From the NCBI RefSeq assembly GCF_049306965.1, contig NC_133180.1, positions 42,827,001-42,891,000 on the forward strand: 64,000 nucleotides of DNA, read 5' to 3'. Positions 1 through 16,744 of this stretch are shown here, one piece after another (position 1 is the first letter of the stretch; each line of letters starts with the position of its first letter). The translations under genes and the position numbers were made by a program. The notes below the pieces were generated by a model. The model had not been told where the DNA came from, made no database searches, and worked only from the letters and a program-made list of their open reading frames with translations. This DNA comes from Danio rerio. Taxonomy: Eukaryota; Chordata; Actinopteri; Cypriniformes; Danionidae.

Positions 1-1386
<1,386 letters not shown>

Positions 1387-2309
1387 GTATATAAAAATGA
1401 CACTCTAGTTGCACTTGCTAATTCAAGAATCACTGTTGCTAAAGTTGTTGATGGAGATTTTGAATAAACCCAAAACGCTTTGTCATTTGTTCTGCATCGT
1501 TTCTGTATCATAAAAAACAGTTTTAAAGGTTAAATTGGCTGACGTGGTTGCCTGAATTTTAATGTTAAAAATACAGTAACTGTAAAAGAGATGTCTAAAT
1601 TTGAGATAATCTACTGTATTTTATCAATTTATACAGTATTATAAGAGCAGTGTTTTAAAGTACATCTACAAATTGTGCCTTTTTACACATACAAAAACAA
1701 AGCCAAAAGAATAAGAGGCTGAGAAATGATGAGCCAATGTTCATCACAAACAGCTTGTCCCACAGCAAGAGAAACATACTAATATATAGAACCACTACTG
1801 TCATGGTAACACACGGCACTAAAATCATGCAATAGACATTATTTCAATTTAACATAAAACTCTAATGTACATAATTAATAGGAAAAATTGTAATGTCAAC
1901 AAAATAAACTAAAATGTGTCATTCAGGGAATTCTGGGAAAGTCCATTTATGGTTATTCGCTGTATATAAGGAAACTTACTGTTAAACAAGATAGCAGACC
2001 TTAGTTTGTAAGCATTTTTAGTTAAAAATCTTCTGAGGTACATTTTTTTGCCAGGTGATACTTTTGGTGAAATCACACTTTGGTAGAAGGACCTTTGAAG
2101 CTTATTCCCAAGTAAAAGAAAACAGGCTATTTGTGAGTTTTGACATTGTCCCATTCTAAAAAGACTTATTTAACAAACATTGAATAACTATTGTAGTTTT
2201 TATTAATAATTAAAAAAAATTTATCCTAATTTTGTTTTAAGCTTTAGAAATGTTGTATTGCTATTGCTAATTGATACCAACATGAAACATTTTCAAGATC
2301 ATCATAAAA

Positions 2310-3429
2310 GGGCCCTGTCATACACCCGGCACAATAAGGCACAAGAAGTGTTTGACATGATTTGTTGCTATTTTTCAGACCAACGTAACTCACTTTTCAC
2401 GTTATGCATCATGTTGTTTAAATAGCAAATACATTTGTGCCACTTTGTGGATTCATGGGTGTGCCGGTCTAAAAAGGAGGTGTGTTAAGGCACATTGTTG
2501 GTGTGTTGCTGTTTCGAGGAACTAAAACAGACTGTGCCATTGACCAACTAAAAGCTGCTCTTAAGTCCAGTGGAGAGCGTGTTAGTGATGTGTCTATACA
2601 GGTTTAAACTTGTTTGATATACATGATGAACATCAATACACAAATATCTTTACAAATGAAAAAAATTAAAGATTAAAATGTTACAAAAATGATTTTTTTT
2701 TACAGAAATATAAAAACCACTGCCTTCATGCCTCGGGCGGCTTTTTTCAGTTTATTCAGGACAATCTCCATTTGTATAATGTTATTATTAGTAATAGTAT
2801 GATTCATTATAAGCACATTTAAATTTGTTTTAATAAAATCTAGTTTTTTTCACCTGTGTGTTTTGGAGGTCTGCATCATCATATGGGGCATAAGAACAAA
2901 GTTTTTTGACCACACTTTGTTATTATTGTTCATTTATTAATTTGCTGGAAATTAGAACTGAATTTAGAAATAGTTTTAAAACAAATCTTTGTGCTTACCA
3001 AACCAAATTAATGTGTAGACTAATGGATGTCTTCAGTTGAGTGCTTACAACAGTGTTCCTCACTCCATGAAAGTTAAGGAATAAAAGTAAAGAGAAAGGC
3101 CGAATGGAGGAGGCTCATTCTCTATAATCGCACTGAAGATGGTCTGTTTAACTGTTTTCTTGCTAGTCAATCGTTTAGTTTTTCCACTTACAAAGTCCAC
3201 CATGTAAATAGGAAATGTGCCATACTGCGACAAAACTAACCGTTAAAGGGAAAAGATGAGACTCTGATTGGTTTAATGCACATTATGCTCAAAACACACT
3301 CATAACTCGTTAAGAGAATAAGCACAACCCTGTTTGACCATGCGACAGGGCGCAAACCACATTCAGACATGTCCTTAATGCTTTTGCATGCGCCTTAGAC
3401 TTTGCGCCTAGATCGTTAAAATAGAGCCC
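2310..3429. mobile_element. non-autonomous TIR DNA transposon, family X (copy 1)
   Basis: The ends GGGCCCTGTCATACACCCGG and the inverted TAAAATAGAGCCC frame about 1.12 kb without a transposase. The interior matches the element at 14277-15453 in many blocks, for example the GTGTGTTTTGGAGG-like and CACTTTGTTATTATTGTT segments. The superfamily cannot be assigned by eye. Confidence 0.6.
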
Positions 3430-3794
3430 ACAGTATTAATACATCTGTTAAGCTGTTCAACATTAAATCTTAAAACTGCAAGTCATAACTGCAAATGGGA
3501 AGATTTTGTACTTTATCTCACATTTATTTATTCCTTGCTATTTTATTTTAAATGGGCCTCAATGTAACATGTTTCAAATATCACAGTGACCTAGCAACCA
3601 CATAGCAGCTCACTTTAAACCACCTCGAACAGCTCAGCAATTATGCAGCAAACTAAAGTGTTGTGAGTGTTATTTGTGCACATAATTATAAAAATCAAGT
3701 TTCATACAACTGCCTTCTTGTTCTCAGTAAAAAAATGAAAAATTGTGGGGAGTCTACATATAAAGCTTTTGTGTTTACCTCTTGTCCATAACAG
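3430..3794. other. pigl intron sequence before the first visible exon
   Basis: No repeat or gene recognised. It ends with the acceptor CCATAACAG before 3795. Confidence 0.4.
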
Positions 3795-6700
3795 AGAGCT
3801 TCCAGATGATCCAGCTGTTCAGTGGAGTACTGCAATAATCTCTTCTCTGATCCTCAAACACATCCAAAACTACGCCATCAGTCTGGTAGGAGACTTCTAC
3901 AATCTGCTTTTCTGTCCAAGACCAGCTTATCCAGAATAATAGTGTGTAGTTGTTTAGCTTAAACCTCTTGTTGCAGTTTACCATCACAGTGGTGAAGTTG
4001 ACACCAGAGAGAAGTCTTTTAAATCTATGAAGGTATATAGAGTGCATTAAAAAGTTTCTAAGATGCAGGAACCATGTGTGTCCTTTTTTAGGCATAACTA
4101 AAATGTTTTGGTAATTTTCATTACTGTATTGAAAACAAATCGGTTCTTGGACACAAGAGGGACTTATATGGGATGACGAGTTTGCACATAGAATGGGTTT
4201 TAGTATGTTTTTTGGTCACACTGTATTTTATTTTACAATAAATGCTATAAACAAACCAAGAACAAACCCTTAACTAAGAATATTAGCTCAAAAAACTATA
4301 CGTAGTAGTTGGGTTTAGGTATTGTGTTGGATTAGGAATGCTAATTTTGAAAACGTAGCATTATATACATTTCTGGAGATCGCAAATTATGTAGCCAGAG
4401 CTTCGTATGGTTGCATTTCACCTTTAAAATGAATGTTACAGGGCGGTATGACGTCGTTCCTTTTCTCGATTACTAGCTGACTGCTTACTTCTGTATGAAC
4501 AGCTTTTCCGCGGTCGGCAGACTTGAGACACAGAGCAGAGTTGACTGTGACAACAGGGTTCCATAAAGCAAGAAAGACAAAAGTAAAAGCTTAAAATAAA
4601 TAACAGCTTAAAAGTAAATAAAAGGCTGAGAATGTGGTAAAATCTGAAATTGTGGTCAAAATCAGGGGGCTTTTCTTTTTCTAAATTGCTTTTTAAAATA
4701 CTGCGTTTGAGTTTAGGGAAGGGGATAGGCGAGTCAATCGGTGCTTTTTAAAATAGTATTGGCTGGGTTAATCGAAGGGGGAAGGTGGTTGGATTGAATC
4801 TGATTGGTCAGTCAGTCTAGTGGTACTAGTGGATTTACGTGAGAACAGCAGGTGCAAATGGCACTTGCAAGAGAAATTTGAGATCTCAAAAAGCATACAC
4901 AGTGGCCTCTGGTGAATTTACGAAAACAAAAACTGCCAAAAAAATGTAGCTCCTGGGACGTATTTTGCCCTCTTCAGAAATGTATAGGGGTATGTAATCA
5001 GAATGAGCCTGGATTTAAAAACATTATCATACATTATATGTGCTAATAATCAGTTAATGTTTTAATAATAGATAGGTAATAATCCAGTAGTTAATGGTGG
5101 GAATCGTTACTTTTTTTGTCAGTTTAGTTCAGTTACGTTTTTTTCTACAACATAAACTCACCTGAGACACTCTTATCTATTTACTTCTTATTTTCAAACA
5201 AACAAAACAACTTTAAAATGAATGTTACCTCAAGTATTGCACTGCAAAAATAGCTCAAATATCTAAAAAATCTTTTAAATGAAAAAGCATTTTCTAGTAA
5301 AACTATTGTTTTGCTCTCAAAAATAATAACTGAAAATTAAGTTAGTTTTTTCCCCTTAAGACAAGCAAAAAAAAATCTGCCAATGGGGTAAAATAGTCTC
5401 ACTTCAAATTGAAAATAATATTATTTTACTTAACCCACATGCAGATTATTTTGCTTCCTTTAAGGAAAAATGGTCATATAGCTCCTCTTTCAATAATAGG
5501 GTTAAATTAAGCTTTTACCTCACCAAAATCACTGAATTCTAAGAAAGGAAACAAATGAACTCTAAGTCAGCTGTTTAAGTCTACCAGGGTGACTTTTTCT
5601 TTATCATTTAAACTTTTGGTTTATTATCTTCTTTGATAGTGACAACAACTAGATGAACCCTCAAAATGCTAAATACAGTTCTACTCAATGTAACCAAGCT
5701 GAACATGTCATTGTTTGAGACTTTTAAACATATTAAACATGTATCATCAGTTGTTTCTTTTTCTTCTGAAAACACAGTATGTTTGGACATATGTGTGGCC
5801 AAATCATTTTAGAAAAAATCAAACAGAAGAAAATCCATTATAATCTAAAACCAAAATTCTTTATCTCAGAAATAAATGAGACGCATATCAAAATATTGTG
5901 ACCTGCACCTGCATACTTGCTTCATAAACAGGATTGCATCAGTGCAAAGCCCTCAAAATAAAAATAAGACACAAAGCCTCTGTGGTTTAGGTTAAACTGT
6001 AGTCCACCATAATCAAGTCTTTGTCACTGTAATATTATTTTGGTCAAAAATATCAGGAGTAAATCATGGTAAACATTAACAAAACAATAATTTAGAGAAA
6101 ACCATATTTAACCTTCTAGGGCTTAGTGGCCATATATGTGGACAGCACATTTGAGCTCTTAAGTGGCTATTTAAAATACTTTGAATGTTTTATATTTTGT
6201 TACAGACATACAGTGTCATCCTACAACTGTTTTCAGCATATGAAATGTCCCAAACACTATTTTTAACTGTCCAAAATGGGAAAATGTTTTATGTAAATTC
6301 GGACCACGAGTCCACATACAGTTGAAGTCAGAATTATTATCCCCCTTCAAATTTTTTTCTTATTTTTTAAAATATTTTCCAAATGATGTTTAACAAAGCA
6401 AGGAAATTTTCACAGTATGTCTGATAAAGTTTTTTCTTCTAGGAAAAGTCTTATTTGTTTTGTTTCGGCTAGAATAAAAGAAGTTTTAAATTTTTTAAAA
6501 GCCATTTTAGGGACAAAATTATTAGCCCCTTTAAGCTATTTGTTTTTCTTTATAATCTACAGAACAATCTACTGTTATATAATAACTTGCCTAATTACCC
6601 TAACCTGCCTAGTTAACCTAATTAATCTAGTTAAGCCTCACTTTAAGCTGTATAAAAGTGTCTCGAAAAATATCAAGTAAAATATTATTTACTGTCCTCA

Positions 6701-9700
6701 TGTCAAAGAGAAAAGAATACAGTTATTAGAGATGAGTTATTACAACTATTATGATTAAAAATGTGTTGAAAAAAATCTTCTCTCAGTTAAATAGAAATTG
6801 GGGGAAAAAATAAACAAGCGGTCTAATAATTAGGGAGGGGGTTAATAATTCTGACTTCAACAGTATATGGACATCATTTTTCTCTAAAAGTACATCATAT
6901 CAAAATATGATACTTAGGTTTTATTTTAATTAGGTTCCAATAAGCCCAAATAGCAAAGAGAAATAAACAAAATGCATGTAAACAAACACCTTGGGCCTTA
7001 AAAAGGTGAAATGAAGTTGTCCCTCTTTAATTTTTGTATTATGGACTCAAAAAATAACTCATTGGATGAACTCAATTTAACTGAGGCAGGATTTCAATCC
7101 AATAACTTTATTTAGCACCAACTAAAAAAAATATTTATATAATTAAATGCAGTTAAGTTGGCCCTACATTATTTGATCTAACACAAGTTTAAACATGTTT
7201 GTATTTTTATTCAACTTAAACTCAAAGATCTGATACCATCATGATGTCTATTATGTGTCATACATTTCAAAGTCTCTGAGATTTATTTGAAGTTATCTTA
7301 AATTACGTGCGTAGAGTGGTGAAGTTTCCTTGCAGTTTTCAAAGAAACTTCTTTGGTGCATCAATCCTATCAATGCTATTATTCAAAAAGGTAATGATTC
7401 ACTCTCATCATGTAAATACTGTTTTTTACTTTATTATTATTATTATTATTATTTTTTTTTTTTTTTACATTTTTTGGGTGATTTGAAAATACTGAAGGCA
7501 TTGTGCCGAAACGTTTGTGTTTTTAAATCACCCGAAGAATGTAAAAAGAAAAAGAAAAAAACAGTACGAAGCAATTACTTGATGAGTGCAAACCATTACC
7601 TTTTTGAATAAAAGTTATCTTAAATTAACTAAAAGAGCCATTTTTAAGCATATTTCATGAGTTACATATACAGTTGATTGCGATTTATCTCCGAACTAAT
7701 TTTAGGACAGGTATTGCTCACTGAGCAAAGCAACAAACTGCATTTTTGCTAATTAAGCTGCCAACACCCAAAGCATGCGTGCTTCTGCAAGGTGGAATCT
7801 TCTGAATCTTCAAACAGAGGTGAAGATTAAACTCCAACAAAACTTTCTATTAACTTTAAACACCTAAGATTACTTTTATTGTCAACATTTCCCTTTCTTA
7901 ATTCAATTCCATGCAAAGCATGCTGGGATCTACAAATCCCCTAACCAGGTAGTTAAACCAACTCGATTTTTTTATGTTGTCCCAACACAAAACGCTTAAG
8001 TTAACTTAATGGTTCAAATTTAAGTTGACAGAACATAAGACAAATAAATTAGAATAATTGTGTTGTCTCGGGTCATTTTAAACAGGTAGTTTTAAACAAG
8101 CAGCAGTAATCCTTTTTTTTTTGAGTGTGTGTGTTTGGCCAAAAGAAATAATTGTAATAGTTTTCTACTAAAAATCTATTTGATTTACTTTAATGTTAAA
8201 AGATTACAGAGCAAATTTTCATAATTACAGCAGAAATAACAAGACAAGAAATGTATGTTGTAAATGTGTGTCAAAGAGATTAAAAACAACTGAAGTTTAT
8301 GATTTTCAGAGATTCCATCTTTTTTCATTTACCTGAAATAACTGATTCATCTGATTTATTTTAAGTTTTTCTCTTTTAACAAGACCACATCAGCAGGATT
8401 AATTCACTAAAGCAAGCTTTTCATTGCCCCCTCATCTCCACCCCTGTATTTAGCTCTAATTACACATGGTGTAATATCCCATAATACCATTGAAGCAGAC
8501 ACATGTGGTTCCCCAGGGTCACTGCTGGCAACCAATGCGGAGATATCCATCAGCCCGCTCTAAGGACTTCCAGAAAAAGATCCCAAAAACATCTGAAATC
8601 AAGATTAGAACAAACATTTCCCCTCTTTCACCTCTTCTCTGTTTCTCACGTGTTCAGTTGAATGTTTTCCTTCTCCTTCCCGCTCCCCTTTTCTCCGCCT
8701 GCATGCCATGAAATTCCTAAAGAAAGCCAAGCAGGGAAGGACTAGCATAAACAAGACAGAAAACAAAACACTGTTCTTGCGACATGACTTGGTTTACCTC
8801 CATCCACTATTGTCCATCATGAGTGTACATGTGAGCGTTATAACCGGTCTGACGTTACACCACACACTCGCTCACTAATGCAGGCTGAATCTGCACATGC
8901 TTTCACTGCAGCCGTAATTTTATGTTTGATTTAAGCCGAAGAGACTGCAGGGATGGAAATACTGATGCTGAGCTATAACATTACACTTCAATTTGACTTT
9001 GGCTTTCTGACGTGTGGGAAAAGAGCGGTGGACGTCTTGTGCGCTTTACCGCTCTCTCACAAGAAGCAGAGGATTGTGGGTAGGGCACTTGTACACAAAT
9101 AGACTGTTTTGGTTTAAACAGATGTGCAGCTCTGCTGTGCTTATACCAGCGTCTGAAAGAGATCCACAAGAAAGGTCTTTGACTTCTTATTTTGCATACA
9201 GTTCAAATTAAATTATTATCCCCCATATTTTTTTTTTCCGAATTTCAGCTTAAAGAAAAAAAGATTTTTTTCAACACATTTCTAAACATAATAAACATAA
9301 TAGTTACTCATTTCTAATAGCTGATTTATTTTATCTTTGCCATGATGACTGTAAATAATATTTTACTAGATATTTTTCAAGATACTTCTATACAGCTTTA
9401 AATGACATTTAAAGGCTTAATTAGGTTAATTAGGCAAGTTATTGTAACTAGGCAAATCACTGTATAGCGATGGTTTGTTCTAAAGACAATCCAAACAAAA
9501 ATGGCTTATGAGGGCTAATAATTTCGACCTGAAAATGTTTTTGTTTTCTTTTTTTAGTTAAAAATTGCTTTTATTCTAGCCAAAATAACACAAAAAAGAT
9601 TTTTTTTCAAAAAGAAAAAATATTATCAGACATATTGTGAAAAATTCCTTGCTCTGTTAAACATCATTTGCAAAATATTTTTTAAAAATCACAGGAGAGG

Positions 9701-12327
9701 TAATAATGTTGACCTCAACTGTATATATGTTAAATCTTTTTCATATATTTCCCAAATGATGTTAAGGTAGGCAAGGACATTTTACACAATATTTCCTATT
9801 CGATTTTTTTCTTTTTGAGAAAGATTTTTTTTGTTTGAATGTTTGTTTGGTTGGAGCTATTTTTTTTTTTTTTCATATGTAAAAACTGCTACAATAAATA
9901 TTATTGCAAAGGGGAGACGGGAGGCAGGGGTTGGATCCAAATGCAGGCTTAGAAAGAGAATGCTCAGGTACCTCAAGGCTCTGTTCTTGGGCCACTTCTC
10001 TTCTCCATCTACACATCATCTCTAGGACCAGTCATCCAGAGACATGGATTCTCCTACCACTGCTATGCTGATGATACCCAGCTATACCTCTCTTTTCATC
10101 CTGATGATCCCTCGGTTCCAGCTCGCATTTCAGCCTGCCTGTTGGATATTTCACACTGGATGAAAGATCATCATCTTCAGCTGAACCTCGCAAAAACGGA
10201 AATGCTTGTAGTTTCTGCCAACTCGACTCTACACCATAACTTTTCAATCCAGATGGACGGGGCAACCATTACTGCATCCAAAATGGTGAAAAGCCTTGGA
10301 GTAACGATTGATGACCAACTAAACTTCTCTGACCACATTTCTAGAACTGCTCGATCGTGCAGATTCACACTCTATAACATCAGAAAGATCCGACCCTTCT
10401 TATCTGAACATGCAGCTCAACTCCTTGTTCAAGCTCTTGTTCTCTCCAAACTGGATTACTGTAACTCTCTACTAGCTGGGCTTCCAGCTAACTCTATCAA
10501 GCCTCTTCAACTGCTCCAGAATGCAGCAGCACGAGTTGTCTTCAATGAACCTAAACGAGCACATGTCACTCCGCTGCTACTCCGTTTGCACTGGCTGCCA
10601 GTTGCTGCTCGCATCAAATTCAAAGCTCTGATGTTTGCCTACAAAGTGACTTCTGGCCTTGCTCCTTCTTATCTGCTCTCGCTTCTGTAGATCTATGTGC
10701 CCTCCAGAAACTTGCGTTCTGTGAATGAACGTCGCCTCGTGGTTCCATCCCAAAGAGGGAAGAAATCACTTTCGCGAACGCGAACGCTCAATCTGCCCAG
10801 TTGGTGGAATGAACTCCCTAACTGCATCAGAACAGCAGAGTCACTCGCTACTTTCAAGAAACGACTAAAAACTCAACTATTTAGTCTCCACTACACTTCC
10901 TAATCTGTAATTGCCTCTCTGAATATCACACTAACTGTACAAAAAAATAAAATAAAAAAATACTAATACTACTAATACTTCCCTTCTTAGACTTTACAGA
11001 CCTGAAACTTGCTTATAGCACTTATTCATTGTTGCTCTTGGTTGTGTAAATTGCTTCCTTGTCCTCATTTGTAAGTCGCTTTGGATAAAAGCGTCTGCTA
11101 ATTGACTAAATGTAAATGTAAATGTATTGCTGATATCGCAATATCAGATTTTTCCAATATCATGCAGCCCTAGTTCCTTCATCAGTCAGCATAACAGATT
11201 TATGTGAAAAAATAAACAAGGTACTTGTACTTATTGAAATATTTTGTGCAGTCTTGTAACAACCAAAAAAGTTAAAGCTCTGTGTTATTTATTTTAATTA
11301 ATTTATTTTAATTTTATTATCTGTATTTATTTATTTTATTTTTGATTCATTGGTAACACTTTGCATGAAACCCGCATGTGTGCTTTATGGTATTCTTAAT
11401 GCATTAACAATAAATAACTATGTGGAAGTATAGAGGTTGTAGTTAATGAGGCAGGATTAAGGGATGCAGAATATTATCATGCAGTAAAACATTAATAAAC
11501 AATCATGAACAATTAATATGCAGGTTGATGTTTAAGCAGACCATGATATACAGTTGAAGTCAAAATTATTCACGCCCCTATTTATTTTTTTTCCCCCAAT
11601 TTCTGTTTAACGGAGAGAAGATTTTTTTTTTCAACTCATTTTTAAACATAATAGTTTTAATAACTCATTTCTAATAACTGATTTATTTTAGCTTTGCCAT
11701 TGATGATAGAAAAAATTTGACTAGAAATTTTTCAAGATACTTCTATACAGCTTAAAGTGACACTTAAAGGCTTAACTCGGCAGGTTCGAGTGTTTTTGTA
11801 TAACGATGGTTTGTTTTGTAGATCATTGACAGGCTGATCATTGAAATAGCTGAGCCGAAAGGCAAAGCTCTCGATTTACCGGTCAATCTACGTTCCTACT
11901 CTCACCTATGGTCATGAGCTTTGGGTCATGACCAAAAGGACAAGATCTCGGATACAAGCGGCCGAAATGAGTTCCCTTCGAAGGGTGGCAGGGCGCACTC
12001 TTATGGATAGGGTGAGGAGCTCTGACACCCGGGAGGAGCTTGGAGTAGAGTCACTGCTCCTCCACAATGAGAGAAGTCAGCTGAGATGGCTCGGGCATCT
12101 GTTTCGGATGCCTCCTGGACGCCTACCTAGGGAGGTGTTCCAGGCATGTCCCACTGGGAGGAGGCCTCGGGGAAGACCCAGGACACGCTGGAGGGACTAT
12201 GTCTCTCGGCTGGCCTTGGAAAGCCTCGGGATCCCCCCGGAGAAGCTGGAGGAAGTGTCTGGAGAGAGGAAAGTCTAGGGTTCACTGCTGCCCCTGCGAC
12301 ACGGAAAAGCGGCAGAAAATGAATGAA

Positions 12328-12418
<91 letters not shown>

Positions 12419-15400
12419 GCATATTCATTTATTCATTTTTCTGATATAAGAAAACTATATCAACATTTGACCATTTGGAAACTGGGCGATATGGAAATCT
12501 ATGATATAAAATTATGAATTCATTGTACCTTATTTTTTAGTGTGTGTACTTAACAAGTGCTTGCAGTGCACTTTACTTGGTTAGGATGCGGAAAATGAGG
12601 TGTAGTACTGGAGAAGGTTTAGGGAAAGTATCTAGTTATTACCTAGTTTTTTTAATGACTATGAAAGGTACATAGACAAGTTTTAGTACTGTTGCTATCT
12701 ATTATTAATCTTGAAGTGGCAACACATTATACTACTGTCTATGAGGCATTATACATGCACTTCAATATAAATACAGTCAGAAATGTAACCAAAAGTGTAT
12801 TTTCATCTTTGACCCTTTTATACGAGCCTAAATACTTTCCTAGATACTTTACTATTTTTTACTTTACTTACAGGCAGATATCACCAAGTGCGTGTACAAT
12901 TTCAGTTTGTCTACTCTAAAGCAATCTTTTATCTTTTTTAAAGGTTATGTAAATACTTTCAGTCTGCTTTTTACTGATGCAAAGTTAAACTAACAGACCC
13001 ACATAATGCAGTTATAACCTAGTGTTTTGGTGCATAGATGTTTTGAAAGACGTAGATCAGGTGTGAAATATTCAATCCTTCAAATAATGCATTTAACTTT
13101 GTGTCATGCATACTTTGTAGAATCCTGTTGCAGCTTGATTGTGTGTGTTTGTTCTCTGTCTGTGTGTTTCTCCTCTTCACTTATTTTCACCAGTATTCTC
13201 CTCTGAAAGCTGACTCACTCGCCTCGTTGTGTTTGGCACTAGTCTGCATACCTGCCACAATCTATTATTTTGTTATCCATATTTTCCTCCACCCTTGGCA
13301 CTCTCAAGCTATGAGCCCGCTTGGAAAGCAAAGACAGAGTCCCTCATCTGGTGACGCAGCAAACAACGCACAGATAGAAGCCTTTCCACACAGTTCTGGC
13401 AGCATCTCCCACCAAGTCCACTGCTGAGTCTTCAAATTACTGCTTTTCTTTGGCTTGTGTTTCATCTTATTTTCGAGCTCTTTTCTTTTGTTTGTTTTTT
13501 GTCTTGTGTTCACCTTTTCACCCCTTTTCTTCAGAGGAAAGAAAGAATGCAAACGCGGGGAAGAAAACCTGCAAGTTTAAGTTCTGTTCTTTGGGATTTA
13601 AGAAAAGAAAAGTTACAGTTACAAAAATGTTATCACTGATCTTCAAATAGTAAAACAATAATATTTGAATGTTTTTAGGCTGTGTTGCAATTTAAAGACC
13701 AGAAATGTTGTTAAAACAGCAAGAATATAAAATACTATTACAATTTTAAACTGTTTTTAATTTCAGTGCATTTTGAAGTGTAAATAAAGCTCAGTTTTTA
13801 GCAGCCATTAGTCTTCAATGTCACACACACTCTTTTAGAAATCACACTCAGAAACAAAGGTAAAAAGCTGCCACTATAGTGTTTCTTTCAAAAGGTACAC
13901 GTTTGTATTTAAAGTTTTTGTGTTAATAACTAAAAAGTACAAAAACTTACATATGAAGAGACCTAGTGACAATTTTTTTTCTGAGGGTGCTTGTTATTAA
14001 ATTTCTTGTTAGTAATGTTTGTAACATTCTAATAAATTATAATTGTTATATTATTTTAACACAGGCTCATTCTGATAACGTACCTACAGTATATATACAT
14101 TTCTGCAGAGCTGTGTTTTTTTGCAGTTTTTGTTTTCGCCAATCCGCCAGAGGCCGCTGTGTACGATTTTTAAGATCTCAATTTTCTCGCGCGAGTGCTA
14201 TTCGCGGCTGCTGTTCTTGTGTAAATCCACTGGAGGCCACTGTTAACTGACTGACTGACTGACTTCTTAAGACTTCGGGCCCTATTATACACCCGGCGCA
14301 AGGCGCAATGCAATTGTTATTTGCTAGTTTCAGCTCGGCGCAATAGTCGTTTTGACATTTTGTGCCCCGCTGTTTATGTTAATGCAAATGCATTTGCGCT
14401 CATATGTCCGCCAATAGGCGTTCTGGTCTAAAAAAGCAGGCGTGTTTTGGCGTGTTGCTGTGGCGTTGCTATTTTGAGAAACTATAATAGTGTGTTCTTT
14501 AGACCAGAACAAAGCCAGTCTAAAGTCCAGCGCAGAGCGAGTTAGTTGTGCGCCTCGCTTTCACATTGCTTAATACACACAAAATTTACAGCAATACGCA
14601 AATATCTTTACATATGAAAAAGAATTTAAATATTAGGGATATATATAGGATATAAAAAGGATGTATATAGGATATAAATATAAAGGATTCAAATATTACA
14701 AAACATATTATTTTCTAGCCTACATAAATATGAAAAACCACTGCCTTCATGCCTTCTTCATCTCGGGAGGCTTTTTTAGTTCATTCAATTTGCTTTTGTA
14801 TAATGTTACTATTATTAGCAGTATTATTTATTATATCCATATTTGTATTTTTTTTTATTAAAAACAAGCTTAGATTTACCCACCTGTCAGGTTTTAGACC
14901 ATATGGGGCACAGCATGTGTATTAGGATATTACAGTTTTTTTAACACACTTCGTTATTATTGTTGATTTATTAGTTTGCTGGAAATTAGAACTGAATTTC
15001 TAAAGGGTTTTGAACCAAATATTTGCGCTTAACAAATGAAATTAATTATTTATAGGCTAATGGATGCCTGTGCCTAAAATGTTTCCCTATCCACGAGAGC
15101 GAAAGTAGATATTTTATCTCTCATTCTCGCGCTGTAGATGCTCTGTTTAACTGTTTACTTGCTTGTGAAATGCTCAGTTTTTCCACTCACTCTTACTTTA
15201 CGTCATGTAAATAGCAAATGTGCCATGGTGCGACGCAGCTGGCTCTTAAAGGCAATGGGAGATGATACTCTGATTGGTTTATTCTCAAAACACACCTATA
15301 CCTCATTAAGAAAATAAACTCAACCCTTTTAGACCATGAGCCATGGCGGAAATCGGATTTTTCCGTTCTTATATTAGTAAAAATGCATGCAATGCTGAAA

Positions 15401-16661
15401 GCGTTTGCGCCCTGCACTTTACGCTTTGCTCATGGATTGTCTAAATAGAGCCCGAGATCTTAAAACCTCTGATGTACGCGGTGAGCCACTGGACAAACTG
15501 CTAATAGTGATAAAGCCGTCTATACGAAGGTAATCGGTCAGTTGGTAAGCGCAAAAAGGAACGGAGTAATACAATCCATTAGCATACATTTTAAAGAAGA
15601 ATTGTAGCCTTACGTTTCTCTAGCTACATAATTTGTGATCTCAAGAAATGTATTTACAGGTACTTTTGAGAATGAGCCTGTGTTGTATAATTTATAATCA
15701 ATCATAACAATTTTATAAATGCATCTATACTCACTGGCCACTTTATTAGATATACCTGTCCAACTGCTCGTTAATGCAAATTTCTAATCAGCCAATCACA
15801 TGGCAGCAACGCAATGCATTTAGGCATGTAGACATGGTGAAGACGATCTGCTGCAGTTCAAACCGAGCATCAAAATGAGGAAGAAATGTCATTTAAGTGA
15901 CATTGAATGTTGCATGGTTATTGGTGCCAGACGGGCTGGTCTGAGTATTTTAGAATTTGGCATCTAATGGTAGAGGGGATATGATCTTGGCACGCTTTGG
16001 GCCCATTTGTACCAATTGAGCATTATGTCAACACACAGCCTACCTGAACATTGTTGCTGACCATGTCCATCCCTTTATGACCACAGTGTACCCATCTTCT
16101 GATGGCTACTTCCAGCAGTATAACGTGCCATGTCATAAAGCGTAAATAATCTCAGACTGGTTTCTTGAACATGACAAACAATGTTTACTGTTCTCAAATG
16201 GCCTCCACAGTCACCAGATGTCAATCCAATAGAGCAGCCCTGGGATTTAGTGGAATGGAAGATTTGCGTCATGGATGTGCAGCCGATAAATCTTTAGCAA
16301 CTGTGTGATGCTATCATGTAAACATGGAGCAAAATCTCTGAGGAATATTTCCAGTGCCTTGTTGAATTTATGCCACAAAGGATTAAGGCAGTTCTAAAGG
16401 CAAAAGGAAGTCCAACCCTGCCCTAGTAAGGTGCACCTAATAAAGTTGCCTGTGAGTGTATAAAGACAAAACAAAGACTAATTCAATTTCAAGACAATTT
16501 TCTAACCCCTATTGAAACCAGAGTGAAGATTAAAATATTGTTTATTGCAGATTTAGGATATCTAGTGCATTACTAATAGAAACTTCTTGTAAACTTTTAT
16601 CTTTACTCTCCAATAGAGTAGTGCAGGGATGAGGTAAAAACCCAGAGGAATAATTGCCATG

Positions 16662-16744
<83 letters not shown>

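Noticed and set aside
10142-10903. Possible host gene from two long frames
   Set aside because: YADDTQLY and PQGSVLGP motifs and the L2-type 3' tail show it is a LINE.
11928-12278. Arg-rich 116-codon frame as a possible small host protein
   Set aside because: It matches the C-terminal tail of fish I/Nimb-type LINE polymerases and is followed by the LINE 3' end.
13101-13650. Overlapping frames of 60-108 codons on both strands
   Set aside because: T/C-biased, no recognisable domains, no splice context, and inside a pigl intron.
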